Shown piece after piece: positions 1 to 8,871 of a stretch of DNA of 64,000 nucleotides. The stretch spans positions 1 through 64,000 of the forward strand of contig JBARRR010000041.1 in the NCBI GenBank assembly GCA_049644325.1, given 5' to 3'. How positions within the stretch are numbered: position 1 is the stretch's first letter; each line of letters begins with the position of its first letter. The notes beneath the pieces were generated by a model that saw only the letters and a list, made by a program, of their open reading frames with translations, was not told where the DNA came from and made no database searches. Origin of the DNA: DASZHA01 sp049644325. Lineage in GTDB: Bacteria > Chloroflexota > Dormibacteria > DASZGP01. Made by a program: the position numbers and the translations under genes.

Positions 1-348
1 GGGATCCTCTCGGTGGTCTGGGTGCTCGCCCTCACCGGCATCGCCGTCACCGTCAGCGGCGTTCCCATGCGACGCGGCCTGATGACGGCGCTCTACATCA
101 TGGTGGGGTGGGTTGCGATCGCGGCGATTCCCAAGATCCTGGCCAGCGTGGGGCTGACCGGCGGCTCCTTCATCCTGGCCGCGGGCGTTCTCTACTCGAT
201 CGGCGCCGTCTGCTACGCGCTGAAGTGGCCGCCGCTATGGCGCAAGGTGTTCAGCTACCACGAGGTTTTCCACCTCTTCGTGATCGGCGCCAGCGTCCTG
301 TTCTTCTTCTTCATGCTGGGGTACGTCATACCCCTGCCCAGGGTCTAG
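1..348 (+). CDS. Hemolysin III (TrhA/YqfA) family membrane protein, 5' truncated
   Basis: The frame is open from the first base, so the start lies outside the window; 115 residues remain. The visible part has at least three hydrophobic segments and the family's C-terminal signature: a GGxxYxxGxxxYxxK-type stretch followed by YHEVFHLFVIGASVLFFF, where the His residues match the conserved metal-site histidines of the hemolysin III/PAQR family. Members are inner-membrane proteins with about seven TM helices; the hemolysin name is historical and the physiological role is uncertain. The TAG stop shares a CTAG with the stop of the convergent GGDEF gene. Confidence 0.8.
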   Translation, partial: GILSVVWVLALTGIAVTVSGVPMRRGLMTALYIMVGWVAIAAIPKILASVGLTGGSFILAAGVLYSIGAVCYALKWPPLWRKVFSYHEVFHLFVIGASVLFFFFMLGYVIPLPRV

Positions 349-1082
349 TCACTTTTGGGGCCGTGGCTTCGGCCCCGGCCACCGGCCTTCGCCGCATAGA
401 GGGCATCGTCCGCCGCTGACAGCAGCTGGCGCGGCTGCTCCTCGCCCCCGCTGACCGCCCAGCCGACGCTCAGGCTGACGTCAATGCTCTGGTCGCCGGT
501 GTCGACCGCTGTGGCGGTGGCGGCCTCGATCAGCTTGTGGGCCACTTGGTCGGCCACCTCGGCCGTGGTCTCAGGGCAGATGACCACGAACTCGTCGCCG
601 CCCAGTCTGCCGAACATATCCCCCGAGCGAAGTACCGACTGAAGCCGGTTGGCCACCGCCTTGAGCAGGCGGTCCCCGGCGGGATGACCGTGCTCGTCGT
701 TGACCTGCTTGAGGTGGTCGACGTCGGCAATGAACACGGCCAGGGGTCGCTGGTACCGCACCGCCCGCTCCCACTCCTCGAGCAGGCGCTCCTCGACGGC
801 GCGACGGTTGGCGGCACCGGTGAGCGTGTCCCGCCGGGCCAGCTCCTCCAGGTCCCGGGCCGTGGACTTGAGGTCCGCTAGCTCGATACCCAGCTGCCGG
901 GCCCGGCCCGAGCTCAGGCGGGCGGTGTCGAGCAGCGTCGTCAGGGCGTGGAGCTGCTCCCGGCCCAGAGCCGCCAGGCTGGCTGGGTGCAGGTCCAACC
1001 ACTGCGCCAGCCGGTCCCGGTAGGCGCGCGCCTGGAGGTCGCGCCGTTCGAGTCGATCGCCGGCGCCCGCTGTAGCGCTCAA
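345..1082 (-). CDS. Diguanylate cyclase (GGDEF domain)
   Basis: A protein of 245 residues that should make cyclic di-GMP from two GTP. The catalytic GGDEF motif is intact at residues 161-165, and an inhibitory I-site RSGD lies at 152-155, exactly five residues before it, so product inhibition is likely. Residues 1-80 are helical and Arg-rich with no TM segment or recognised sensor, so the enzyme is probably cytoplasmic with its input supplied by a partner or by dimerisation. The start appears to be TTG; no better upstream start is visible. It is divergent from the LuxR-type regulator, and the stop overlaps the convergent gene by 4 bases (CTAG). Confidence 0.88.
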   Translation of the reverse strand: MSATAGAGDRLERRDLQARAYRDRLAQWLDLHPASLAALGREQLHALTTLLDTARLSSGRARQLGIELADLKSTARDLEELARRDTLTGAANRRAVEERLLEEWERAVRYQRPLAVFIADVDHLKQVNDEHGHPAGDRLLKAVANRLQSVLRSGDMFGRLGGDEFVVICPETTAEVADQVAHKLIEAATATAVDTGDQSIDVSLSVGWAVSGGEEQPRQLLSAADDALYAAKAGGRGRSHGPKSD

Positions 1083-1191
1083 CAGCTGTCCCTCAGGTTC
1101 CTAACCCACTTGAGGCGCTCATGGCACCCCGAACTCGGATTGTATCCTCTGCACCTACAACGCGAATTCGGCGACCACCTTGCGGCCGCGC

Positions 1192-1197
1192 TACGGT
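1192..1197 (+). promoter_or_regulatory. Putative -10 box for the LuxR-type regulator
   Basis: TACGGT fits the TAnnnT -10 pattern and ends 9 bases before the ATG at 1207, which would give a leaderless or nearly leaderless mRNA. No convincing -35 is seen. Confidence 0.35.
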
Positions 1198-1206
1198 TGC
1201 TCTCCT

Positions 1207-1830
1207 ATGCGCATCCTGGTGGTGGCCGCCGGCCTGGCGGCACAGGCCGACCTGACCGCGCTGCTGGAGGGCGTGGCCGGCGTCGAGCTGGTCGGCGCGA
1301 CCGTCCCGGCGTCAGCCGCAGCTGATGCAGTCCGCCTTGAGCCCGACGTTGTCGTCGTTCACCTCGACCCCGCCGACGACACCGGCCTCACGGCCATCGA
1401 GGCGCTGACGGCCGACCACGACGCCGTGCCCGTTCTGGCCGTGCTCAACGGCTCGTCGCCGGAGGACGCGATCTTGGCGGGAGCAGGCGGCGTCCTGCCC
1501 TCGGGTGGAGACGGGGACATGATGGCGGCGGCGCTGCAGGTGCTTGGCCAGGGACTGGCGGTGCTGGGGCGAGAGGAGCTGCGCCGGCTGGTCGCCCCCG
1601 AGCCTGCCACCGCCGGCGGCGAGGTGCCGGTGGAGCGACTCACCAGCCGCGAGTCGGAGGTGCTGCAGCTGCTGGCGCTGGGAATGACCAACGCGGAGAT
1701 CGCGACCCGGCTGCACATCAGCTCCCACACCGCCAAGTTCCACGTCGGCGCCGTGCTCGGCAAGCTCGGGGCGCGAAGCCGGGCCGACGCCGTCGCCCGC
1801 GCCGCACGCCTGGGCTGGATCGTCGTCTGA
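1207..1830 (+). CDS. LuxR/NarL-type regulator with degenerate receiver domain
   Basis: A protein of 207 residues. Residues 1-125 follow a receiver-domain layout but lack its chemistry: the phospho-acceptor position (after PDVVVV) is His52, the N-terminal acidic pair is missing (VVAAGL instead of a DD pair), and the conserved Lys region reads GVLPSG. Residues 143-203 are a normal LuxR-type HTH (LTSRESEVLQLLALGMTNAEIA, then SHTAKFHV), so DNA binding should be intact. It is probably an atypical, phosphorylation-independent regulator. ATG at 1207 is preferred because the family's hydrophobic first strand begins there. Target genes are unknown; the divergent diguanylate cyclase and the downstream protease are the obvious candidates. 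Confidence 0.8.
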   Translation: MRILVVAAGLAAQADLTALLEGVAGVELVGATVPASAAADAVRLEPDVVVVHLDPADDTGLTAIEALTADHDAVPVLAVLNGSSPEDAILAGAGGVLPSGGDGDMMAAALQVLGQGLAVLGREELRRLVAPEPATAGGEVPVERLTSRESEVLQLLALGMTNAEIATRLHISSHTAKFHVGAVLGKLGARSRADAVARAARLGWIVV

Positions 1831-1909
1831 CCTGCCCGATCGGGTGATGTCGGTGGCGCGGGACCGGGCCTACGGTGATAGCGGCAGTCAAATTCACAGG
1901 AGCAATCAC

Positions 1910-2797
1910 TTGGCAGACACATTGAGTGCATTTTCAGAAGAGCTCGCCGGCGTTGTGGAGAGCGCTGGGCAGAGCACGGTGACCGTGACCGGGCGGCGCG
2001 GCCGCGGAGCGACCGGGGTCGTCTGGGGCGAGGGCCTGGTGCTGACGTCGAACCACGTACTGGAGTCGGACGAGAATGTCGGCGTCAACGACGGCGCCAA
2101 GGACTACACGGCCACCGTCGTCGGCCGTGATCCAGCCACCGACATAGCCGTCCTCAAGGTCGAGGGCCTGGCCGCGAAAGCAGCGCCCAGGGCTGCCGGC
2201 GCCAGGGTGGGCGAGCTGGTCCTGGCGATCGGCCGGGCCGACGACCTGCGCGCGTCGATTGGCGTGGTGGGTTCGGTGGCCTCTGGCCAGCGGGGCTGGC
2301 GTGGGGCTGGGCTGGACGGGCTGGTGCTCACCGACGCCCAGCTCTACCAGGGATTCTCAGGCGGGCCACTGGTCAACGCCAAGGGCGAGGTCGTGGCCAT
2401 CAACAGCTGGTACTACGGCCAGGGCACGACCAAGTCACTGCCCGTGGCGGTGGCCGAGCGCGTCGCCCAGAGCCTGGTCGCCGACGGCCGCGTCAAGCAG
2501 CCGTATCTCGGCATCGGGAGCCAGCCGGTGTACCTCCCCGACGAGCTACGCGGCAAAGTTGGCCAGGACTCCGGGGTCATGGTCATCAGTGTCGAGCCCG
2601 GGAGTCCCGCGGCTGAGGCCGGCATCCTCCAGGGTGACACCCTGGTGGGCATCGACGGAGCCACGGTCACGGGGATGAGGTCCTTGTTCGGCGCACTGCG
2701 CAACCTGAGCGTGGGTTCCACGGCCACGTTGAAGCTGGTCCGGGCCGGCGATGTCACGGAGGTCAAGGTGACCGTCGGAGAGCGCAAGGATGGCTGA
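1910..2797 (+). CDS. HtrA/DegP-like trypsin-fold serine protease with PDZ domain
   Basis: A protein of 295 residues: trypsin-like domain with triad His49 (TSNHV), Asp78 (ATDIAVLKV) and Ser150 (GFSGGPL), then one PDZ domain at about 195-290. The start is TTG at 1910, since AGGAG at 1898-1902 sits 7 bases upstream and further upstream sequence does not look coding. With that start there is no signal peptide or TM anchor, unlike most HtrA proteins, so it is either cytoplasmic or exported by an unrecognised route. It follows the LuxR-type gene by 79 bases and overlaps the next small ORF by 8. Confidence 0.85.
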   Translation: MADTLSAFSEELAGVVESAGQSTVTVTGRRGRGATGVVWGEGLVLTSNHVLESDENVGVNDGAKDYTATVVGRDPATDIAVLKVEGLAAKAAPRAAGARVGELVLAIGRADDLRASIGVVGSVASGQRGWRGAGLDGLVLTDAQLYQGFSGGPLVNAKGEVVAINSWYYGQGTTKSLPVAVAERVAQSLVADGRVKQPYLGIGSQPVYLPDELRGKVGQDSGVMVISVEPGSPAAEAGILQGDTLVGIDGATVTGMRSLFGALRNLSVGSTATLKLVRAGDVTEVKVTVGERKDG

Positions 2798-3029
2798 CCA
2801 CAGGCACGCGCGCGGACACTGCTGGGGAGCCCGAGACCATGCCGGGTCGGATTACGGGCGGGGCCACGGGCGCCATCGTCGCCGCCGCTGGGCCGCGCTG
2901 ATGGCCTGGCAGATGATGGCGGGCCGGCGCCGGCGCTGGATGGCCGCCCAGCAGCGGGGTGGGCCCGTACCAGGCGAACGCCCCGCGACGGTTTCGCTGC
3001 CGCAGCGCGGCGACGTTACCTGGATCTAA
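2790..3029 (+). CDS. Small Arg/His-rich hypothetical protein
   Basis: A 79-residue ORF whose ATG overlaps the protease stop (ATGGCTGA), suggesting translational coupling. The first 60 residues are strongly basic (HGRHRRRRW, AGRRRRW); no family is recognised. Support is position and coupling only, and Arg/Gly-rich frames can arise by chance in GC-rich DNA. The TAA stop overlaps the convergent zinc-ribbon gene by 4 bases. Confidence 0.4.
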   Translation: MADHRHARGHCWGARDHAGSDYGRGHGRHRRRRWAALMAWQMMAGRRRRWMAAQQRGGPVPGERPATVSLPQRGDVTWI

Positions 3030-3214
3030 GAAGCCAGCTTCAGCTCGGGTTCCCGCTGCGCCCTGGCTCGCTCGCGGACCAGGCGCAGCGCCTCGGCCGA
3101 TGCGCGATGGCCGCAGCGGGGGCATGCCAGGCGCCGCGCGCCAACAGCCTGCCGGGGCGGCAGCCACTGGGGCAGGCCGCACCGTTGGCAATGAATCTTG
3201 AGTGGTAGTGCCAT
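3026..3214 (-). CDS. Small zinc-ribbon protein with LexA-type box in its promoter
   Basis: A 62-residue protein with two Cys pairs: CQRC near residues 9-12 and CPRC near 32-35, typical of a zinc ribbon, followed by a basic helical tail rich in Arg and Glu. The start is the ATG at 3214 rather than upstream codons, because a -10 hexamer (TACACT, 3221-3226) ends 6 bases before it and the upstream residues have no zinc-ribbon character. The promoter spacer carries a perfect GCGAAC-N4-GTTCGC palindrome, the Gram-positive LexA operator form, so DNA-damage control is likely (inference). Function unknown; nucleic acid binding is possible. Confidence 0.7.
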   Translation of the reverse strand: MALPLKIHCQRCGLPQWLPPRQAVGARRLACPRCGHRASAEALRLVRERARAQREPELKLAS

Positions 3215-3220
3215 GGATAG

Positions 3221-3250
3221 AGTGTAGCGAACGCCTGTTCGCGTTTGCAA
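3221..3250 (-). promoter_or_regulatory. Promoter of the zinc-ribbon gene (-35 TTGCAA, 18-base spacer, -10 TACACT)
   Basis: Reading the minus strand, TTGCAA (3250-3245) is followed after 18 bases by TACACT (3226-3221), and the ATG begins 6 bases later at 3214. The predicted transcript is leaderless. Confidence 0.6.
3227..3242. promoter_or_regulatory. LexA/DinR-type SOS operator
   Basis: GCGAACGCCTGTTCGC is a perfect 6+6 inverted repeat with a 4-base centre, matching the CGAAC-N4-GTTCG operator known for LexA in Bacillus and Actinobacteria. It lies entirely between the -35 and -10 of the zinc-ribbon promoter, where a repressor would block RNA polymerase. It is also about 37 bases upstream of the -10 of the divergent gene at 3291. 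Confidence 0.65.
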
Positions 3251-3278
3251 GCAGGACATAGCCAATCGCCGTCGGTGC

Positions 3279-3284
3279 TATAAA
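3279..3284 (+). promoter_or_regulatory. Putative -10 box (TATAAA) for the gene at 3291
   Basis: TATAAA ends 6 bases before the GTG at 3291, the same leaderless spacing seen at many other starts in this window. Confidence 0.45.
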
Positions 3285-3290
3285 GGTTCG

Positions 3291-3758
3291 GTGTCAGCGG
3301 TCATTGAGCTCGACCCCGCCCGATCGGGGATCGTGATGAACTCCACTGCCGACCAGCGCCTGAAGACCTGGCTGACGGTATGGGCGCCGCTGTTCATGCT
3401 TGGTGGGACGGCCTTCTACCTGCTGCCGGGCCGGGTGACGGGGAGCATGAACCGAGGCGCCCGCCTGGTCAAGATGGAGGAGTCCCCGGTCGACGCCGAC
3501 AACCTCTGGGTGGTCCTGGCGATGGCATACATGGCCCTGATCACCGCGATCACCGCCCAGGCGGCGACCTCGGACGACAGGGTCCGGCGGGAGGAGCTGG
3601 TTCGCTACCTGATGGTGGGGAAGGCGGCCTCCTCCTTCGGGGCCCTCGGCTATTTCCTGTTCAAGCGCCGCGCCTACAGCTTCCTCGCCAACTTCCTCCT
3701 CGACGGCGCCATCCTGGGCGTCACCTACAAGCTCCTGGCCGATACCCGTCGGGCCTGA
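3291..3758 (+). CDS. Hypothetical membrane protein
   Basis: A 155-residue protein with a GTG start 6 bases after a TATAAA box. Hydrophobic segments are seen at about 29-48 (WLTVWAPLFMLGGTAFYLL), 72-92 (LWVVLAMAYMALITAITAQA) and weaker ones near 110-125 and 133-148. No enzyme motif or family is recognised. It is divergent from the LexA-box zinc-ribbon gene and lies just upstream of nuo, but a separate -10 before nuoA suggests it is not part of that operon. Confidence 0.6.
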   Translation: MSAVIELDPARSGIVMNSTADQRLKTWLTVWAPLFMLGGTAFYLLPGRVTGSMNRGARLVKMEESPVDADNLWVVLAMAYMALITAITAQAATSDDRVRREELVRYLMVGKAASSFGALGYFLFKRRAYSFLANFLLDGAILGVTYKLLADTRRA

Positions 3759-3800
3759 CGAGGCAGTCAGGTCGACCACGCCGCGGGCGTGGCCTGTAGT

Positions 3801-3806
3801 TAGAAT
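3801..3806 (+). promoter_or_regulatory. Putative -10 box of the nuo operon
   Basis: TAGAAT ends 8 bases before the ATG of nuoA at 3815, which would place the transcription start at or next to the start codon. No clear -35 hexamer is seen. Confidence 0.45.
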
Positions 3807-3814
3807 TGCGCGGG

Positions 3815-4171
3815 ATGGCGAGCGAATACGTTCCCCTCTTGATCTTCTTCCTGGCCGCGGTCGCCTTCGCGGGCATCGCGATCGTGCTCTCCGCCGTGCT
3901 CGGTCCCAAGAGCCCGTCGCCGACCAAGGCCGCTCCCTACGAATGCGGGATCGTCCCCGGTGAGACGGCAAGGCGCCGACTCCCGGTTGGCTTCTATCTC
4001 ACCGCCATGCTCTTCATCGTCTTCGATGTCGAGGCCATCTTTGTCTACCCCTGGGCCGTGCTGGTGAGGCAGCTGTCGGTTCGGGGGCTCGTCGAGATGG
4101 CGATCTTCATCGGGGTGCTGGCGATCGCCCTGGTCTACGTCTGGCGCAAGGGCGCGCTGGACTGGGAGTAG
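3815..4171 (+). CDS. nuoA: NADH-quinone oxidoreductase subunit A
   Basis: A 118-residue membrane subunit of respiratory complex I and first gene of the nuo operon. It has three TM helices (about 5-27, 60-80, 90-108) and the NuoA signatures YECGIVP, with the loop Cys, and RRRLPVGFYLTAMLFIVFD, ending FDVEAIF. It helps form the quinone-site region at the membrane/peripheral arm junction. ATG at 3815 follows a TAGAAT -10 by 8 bases; a TTG at 3806 is an alternative that would overlap that box. Confidence 0.95.
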   Translation: MASEYVPLLIFFLAAVAFAGIAIVLSAVLGPKSPSPTKAAPYECGIVPGETARRRLPVGFYLTAMLFIVFDVEAIFVYPWAVLVRQLSVRGLVEMAIFIGVLAIALVYVWRKGALDWE

Positions 4172-4181
4172 GGGCGCGCTG

Positions 4182-4775
4182 GTGAGCATCGAGACCCCCA
4201 AGCCCCCGGCCAAGCCCGACTTCACGCCCTATCACACCGAGCGGCAGTCGCCCATCATGTTCCCCAACCAGCCACACACCCATCCGCTGCCGCCCTCGGC
4301 CGGCGATCACCTGACCGCCTCCTTGGGCCACAACTTCGTCACCACCACCGTCAACAAGGTGGTCGCCTGGGGACGCTACAACTCGATGTGGCCGGCGCTC
4401 TTCGGGCTCGCCTGCTGCGCCATCGAGATGATGGGCACCGGTGGTCCCAAGTTCGACCTCGCCCGTTTCGGGGCCGAGGTCTTCCGAGCCTCCCCCCGCC
4501 AGGCCGACCTGATGATCGTCGCCGGACGGGTGTCGCAGAAGATGGCGCCGGTGCTGCGCCAGATCTACGACCAGATGCCAGAGCCCAAGTGGGTGATCTC
4601 GATGGGCGCCTGCGCCTCCTGTGGCGGCGTCTTCAACAACTACGCCATCGTCCAGGGCGTGGACAAGGTGGTCCCCGTCGATGTCTATGTTCCCGGCTGC
4701 CCGCCCCGCCCCGAGGCGCTCCTCGACGCCGTCCTGAAGCTGCAGCGAAAGATCCGCGCCCAGGCCGTCGCCTGA
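4182..4775 (+). CDS. nuoB: NADH-quinone oxidoreductase subunit B
   Basis: A 197-residue subunit that carries cluster N2, the last 4Fe-4S centre before quinone. Ligand cysteines are visible: the adjacent pair Cys78-Cys79 (GLACCAIEMM), Cys144 in GACASCGG and Cys173 in PGCPPRPE. The N-terminal 45 residues are a Pro-rich extension compared with minimal NuoB. GTG start at 4182, 10 bases after the nuoA stop, so it is part of the same transcript. Confidence 0.96.
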   Translation: MSIETPKPPAKPDFTPYHTERQSPIMFPNQPHTHPLPPSAGDHLTASLGHNFVTTTVNKVVAWGRYNSMWPALFGLACCAIEMMGTGGPKFDLARFGAEVFRASPRQADLMIVAGRVSQKMAPVLRQIYDQMPEPKWVISMGACASCGGVFNNYAIVQGVDKVVPVDVYVPGCPPRPEALLDAVLKLQRKIRAQAVA

Positions 4776-4797
4776 TCCAGGCGAGCGCCTGAAACAA

Positions 4798-5397
4798 GTG
4801 CCAGAAGAACAGGTCAACGGCGCCAATTCCAGCGGCGCCGCCGACGGCCCACCCGCTGACCGGGCTGCCCTGGAGAAGGCGTTGGAGATCGTCAGCCAGC
4901 ACCTGCCGGGGGCGGGGGTTGAGATCGAAGAGACGCCGCCCGAAGGGGCCCTGAAGCTGGACGCGACCCACCTGGTGCTTGCCTGCCGCGTCCTCAAAGA
5001 GGATGCCGGTCTTCGGTTCACGATGCCTCTGTTCTGCACCGCGGTCGACTGGCTCGACCGAGAGCCTCGCTTTGACCTGGTCTACCAGCTGCGCAGCCTC
5101 CACCTGCAGGCCGCCATCCGGGTCAAGGTCGGCGTCGAGGACCGCCTCGAGGGCCTGCCCAAGGTGCCGTCACTGACCGGGATCTGGAAGGGAATGGGCT
5201 ACCTGGAGCGGGAGGTCTACGACCTCTTCGGGATCGAGTTCGAGGGCCATCCCGACCTGCGCCGCATCCTGATGCCCGTCGACTGGGAGGGATACCCGCT
5301 GCGGAAGGACTACGTCTCTTTCGGCGAGCCGGTCAAGTTCACCGACCGCGGCAGCTTCCCGCCCGACGCGGCGGTGCCGCAGGGGTCAGAGCAGTGA
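4798..5397 (+). CDS. nuoC: NADH-quinone oxidoreductase subunit C
   Basis: A 199-residue subunit of the hydrophilic arm, encoded separately from nuoD (they are fused in E. coli). The 30-kDa subunit signature is present around residues 120-165, including LTGIWKGMGYLEREVYDLFG, EGHPDLRRI and DWEGYPLRKDY. The N-terminus is variable and Ala/Gly-rich. The GTG start follows nuoB by 22 bases; the stop overlaps the nuoD start as GTGA. Confidence 0.95.
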   Translation: MPEEQVNGANSSGAADGPPADRAALEKALEIVSQHLPGAGVEIEETPPEGALKLDATHLVLACRVLKEDAGLRFTMPLFCTAVDWLDREPRFDLVYQLRSLHLQAAIRVKVGVEDRLEGLPKVPSLTGIWKGMGYLEREVYDLFGIEFEGHPDLRRILMPVDWEGYPLRKDYVSFGEPVKFTDRGSFPPDAAVPQGSEQ

Positions 5398-6620
5398 GCG
5401 AGGCGCCCGCAACGGGGTTCGTCGAGGGCCTCAACCTCATCGGCGACACCCCTGAAGGGCCGCTGATGGAGCTCAACATGGGCCCTCAGCACCCCAGCAC
5501 CCACGGCGTGCTGCGCATCGTGCTGCGCGTCGAAGGCGAGATCGTGCGCTACGCGGACCCCGATATCGGCTACCTCCACACCGGCTTCGAGAAGGACTTC
5601 GAGCGCCTCACCTATCACCAGGCGGTGCCGCTGACCGACCGGATGGACTACCTCAGCCCGTTGGGCAACAACCTCGGCTACGCCCTGACCGTAGAGAAGC
5701 TGCTGGGCGAGACCGTGCCCGAGCGTGCCCAGCGGATCCGGGTGATCATGGTCGAGCTGGCCCGCATCGGCAGCCACCTGGTCTGGCTGGGCACCCACGC
5801 GCTCGACCTGGGGGCGCAGTCGGCCTTCCTCTACGGCTGGCGCGAGCGCGAGAAGATACTCGAGATCAACGAGATGGTCTCGGGCGTTCGGATGATGACC
5901 AGCTTCATCCGCGTCGGCGGCCTGATGGCCGACGTGCCGCCCGAGTTCAACGACGCCGTCCAGGCCTTCGTTGACGACTTTCGCGGCAAGGTCGACGACT
6001 ACGAGAGCATGCTCACCGACAACCCGCTGTGGACCGACCGCACCCGCGACCTCGCCGTCATCAGCGCCGAGGAGGCCATGGACTACGGCCTCGGCGGCCC
6101 CACTCTGCGGGCCTCTGGGGTGGCCCACGACCTGCGCAGGGACGCGCCCTACTCGGGCTATGACGACTACGACTTCAACGTGCCCACCGGCACCCATGGG
6201 GACGTCTACGACCGATACCTGGTCCGCATCCACGAGATGCGGGAGTCGATCAATATCGTGGAACAGGCCCTGGCCCGACTCAAGCCGGGCCCGGTGGTGA
6301 TCGACAACCGCAAGGTGGTGATCCCGCCGCGTCATGAGCTGGACACCTCGATGGAGGCGGTCATCCACCACTTTAAGCTTGTCACCGAGGGCTTCCGGCC
6401 GCCGGCAGGGGAGGTCTACGTCGGCGTCGAGGGCCCCCGCGGTGAGTTGGGCTACTACCTGGTCAGCGACGCCGGCAACAAGCCCTATCGCCTCAAGGTG
6501 CGGGCACCCAGCTTCAGCCTGATCGGGGCCATCCCTCGCCTGGTGGTCGGCCACCTCCTGGCCGACGTTGTCGCCATCCTGGGCTCGCTGGACTTCATCC
6601 TGGGCGACTCCGACCGGTGA
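5394..6620 (+). CDS. nuoD: NADH-quinone oxidoreductase subunit D
   Basis: A 408-residue, 49-kDa-type subunit that together with NuoB forms the quinone reduction pocket. Characteristic stretches are LNMGPQHPSTHGVLRI near the N-terminus, with the quinone-site His, then YLHTGFEKDFERLTYHQ and the C-terminal end DFILGDSDR. It is related to the large subunit of NiFe hydrogenases but lacks the metal-binding cysteines, as expected. The GTG start overlaps the nuoC stop by 4 bases and its own stop overlaps the nuoE start. Confidence 0.96.
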   Translation: MSEAPATGFVEGLNLIGDTPEGPLMELNMGPQHPSTHGVLRIVLRVEGEIVRYADPDIGYLHTGFEKDFERLTYHQAVPLTDRMDYLSPLGNNLGYALTVEKLLGETVPERAQRIRVIMVELARIGSHLVWLGTHALDLGAQSAFLYGWREREKILEINEMVSGVRMMTSFIRVGGLMADVPPEFNDAVQAFVDDFRGKVDDYESMLTDNPLWTDRTRDLAVISAEEAMDYGLGGPTLRASGVAHDLRRDAPYSGYDDYDFNVPTGTHGDVYDRYLVRIHEMRESINIVEQALARLKPGPVVIDNRKVVIPPRHELDTSMEAVIHHFKLVTEGFRPPAGEVYVGVEGPRGELGYYLVSDAGNKPYRLKVRAPSFSLIGAIPRLVVGHLLADVVAILGSLDFILGDSDR

Positions 6621-7401
6621 GCCCACTGGAGCTACCCGGCGCCGGCCGGCCCTACGAGATCCTGGAGGAGGCCGAGGTGGCGCGAATCCAGGAGCTGCGC
6701 CGCCGTTATCCCAACGGCCGTTCGGCGGTCCTGCCCGCCCTCTGGATCCTGCAGCGGCGCCAGGGCATCCTGACCGCGGAGGGCATGGGCGAAGTGGCGC
6801 GGGCCCTGGAGCTGCCACCCGGGCCGGTGGAGGCGGTGGCCAGCTTCTATTCGATGTTCTTCTTCAAGCCACACGGCCGGTATGTCGTCGAGATGTGCAC
6901 CAGCATGTCGTGCCTCCTCAACGGCGCGGCGCCGGTCCTCCGGACCCTGGAGAAGGAGCTCGGGGTGCCCACCGGTGGCACCAGCAAGGACAACTTCGCC
7001 ACCCTACTGGAGGTGGAGTGCCTGGGCGCCTGCGGCGGCGCCCCCGCGGCCCAGGTCAACCACCGCTTCTTCGAGAACCTGTCGCCCGAGAAGGCGTCGG
7101 CACTGGTCGCGCAGATGCGTGCCGGCACAGTCGAGGTGCTGACTCCGCCGGCCGTCGCGGGCCCCGACGGCAAGGCGAGCCTCCACGAGGTGCCCACCGG
7201 CGCCGATGCGGCCGAGGATGAGACGCTGGTCGACCTGGCCAACCCCGGGGCCAACCGGCTGGAGACCGTCGTCGCCGGGGCAGCGGGCAGCGTGGTCGAC
7301 CTGGTCAAGGGCCAGGGCCTCCTGCTCCGAGACGCGCACCACCCGGCGGAGCGCGGCTACACCGAGCCCGCCGAGCCACCTCGGTCGTCTGAGGGCGACG
7401 G

Positions 7402-7405
<4 letters not shown>
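6617..7405 (+). CDS. nuoE: NADH-quinone oxidoreductase subunit E
   Basis: A 262-residue subunit with a thioredoxin-like fold binding the 2Fe-2S cluster N1a through Cys94, Cys99 (CTSMSC), Cys135 and Cys139 (CLGACGG). It partners NuoF in the NADH dehydrogenase module. After residue about 170 there is a tail of some 90 residues (ANPGANRLETVVAGAAG onward) not needed for the fold and of unknown role; actinobacterial NuoE often has such tails. GTG start overlaps nuoD, stop overlaps nuoF (GTGA). Confidence 0.94.

Positions 7406-8863
<1,458 letters not shown>

Positions 8864-8871
<8 letters not shown>

Noticed and set aside
357..376. Hairpin GGGGCCG/CGGCCCC between the first two genes as a terminator
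   Set aside because: It lies inside the coding end of the GGDEF gene and has no U-run on the 3' side in either direction; the T-run is on the 5' side only.
5310..6818. 502-codon open frame on the minus strand opposite nuoD
   Set aside because: Shadow of nuoD in GC-rich DNA: low-complexity Gly/Arg/Val/His composition, no motif, while the plus strand is an unmistakable nuoD.
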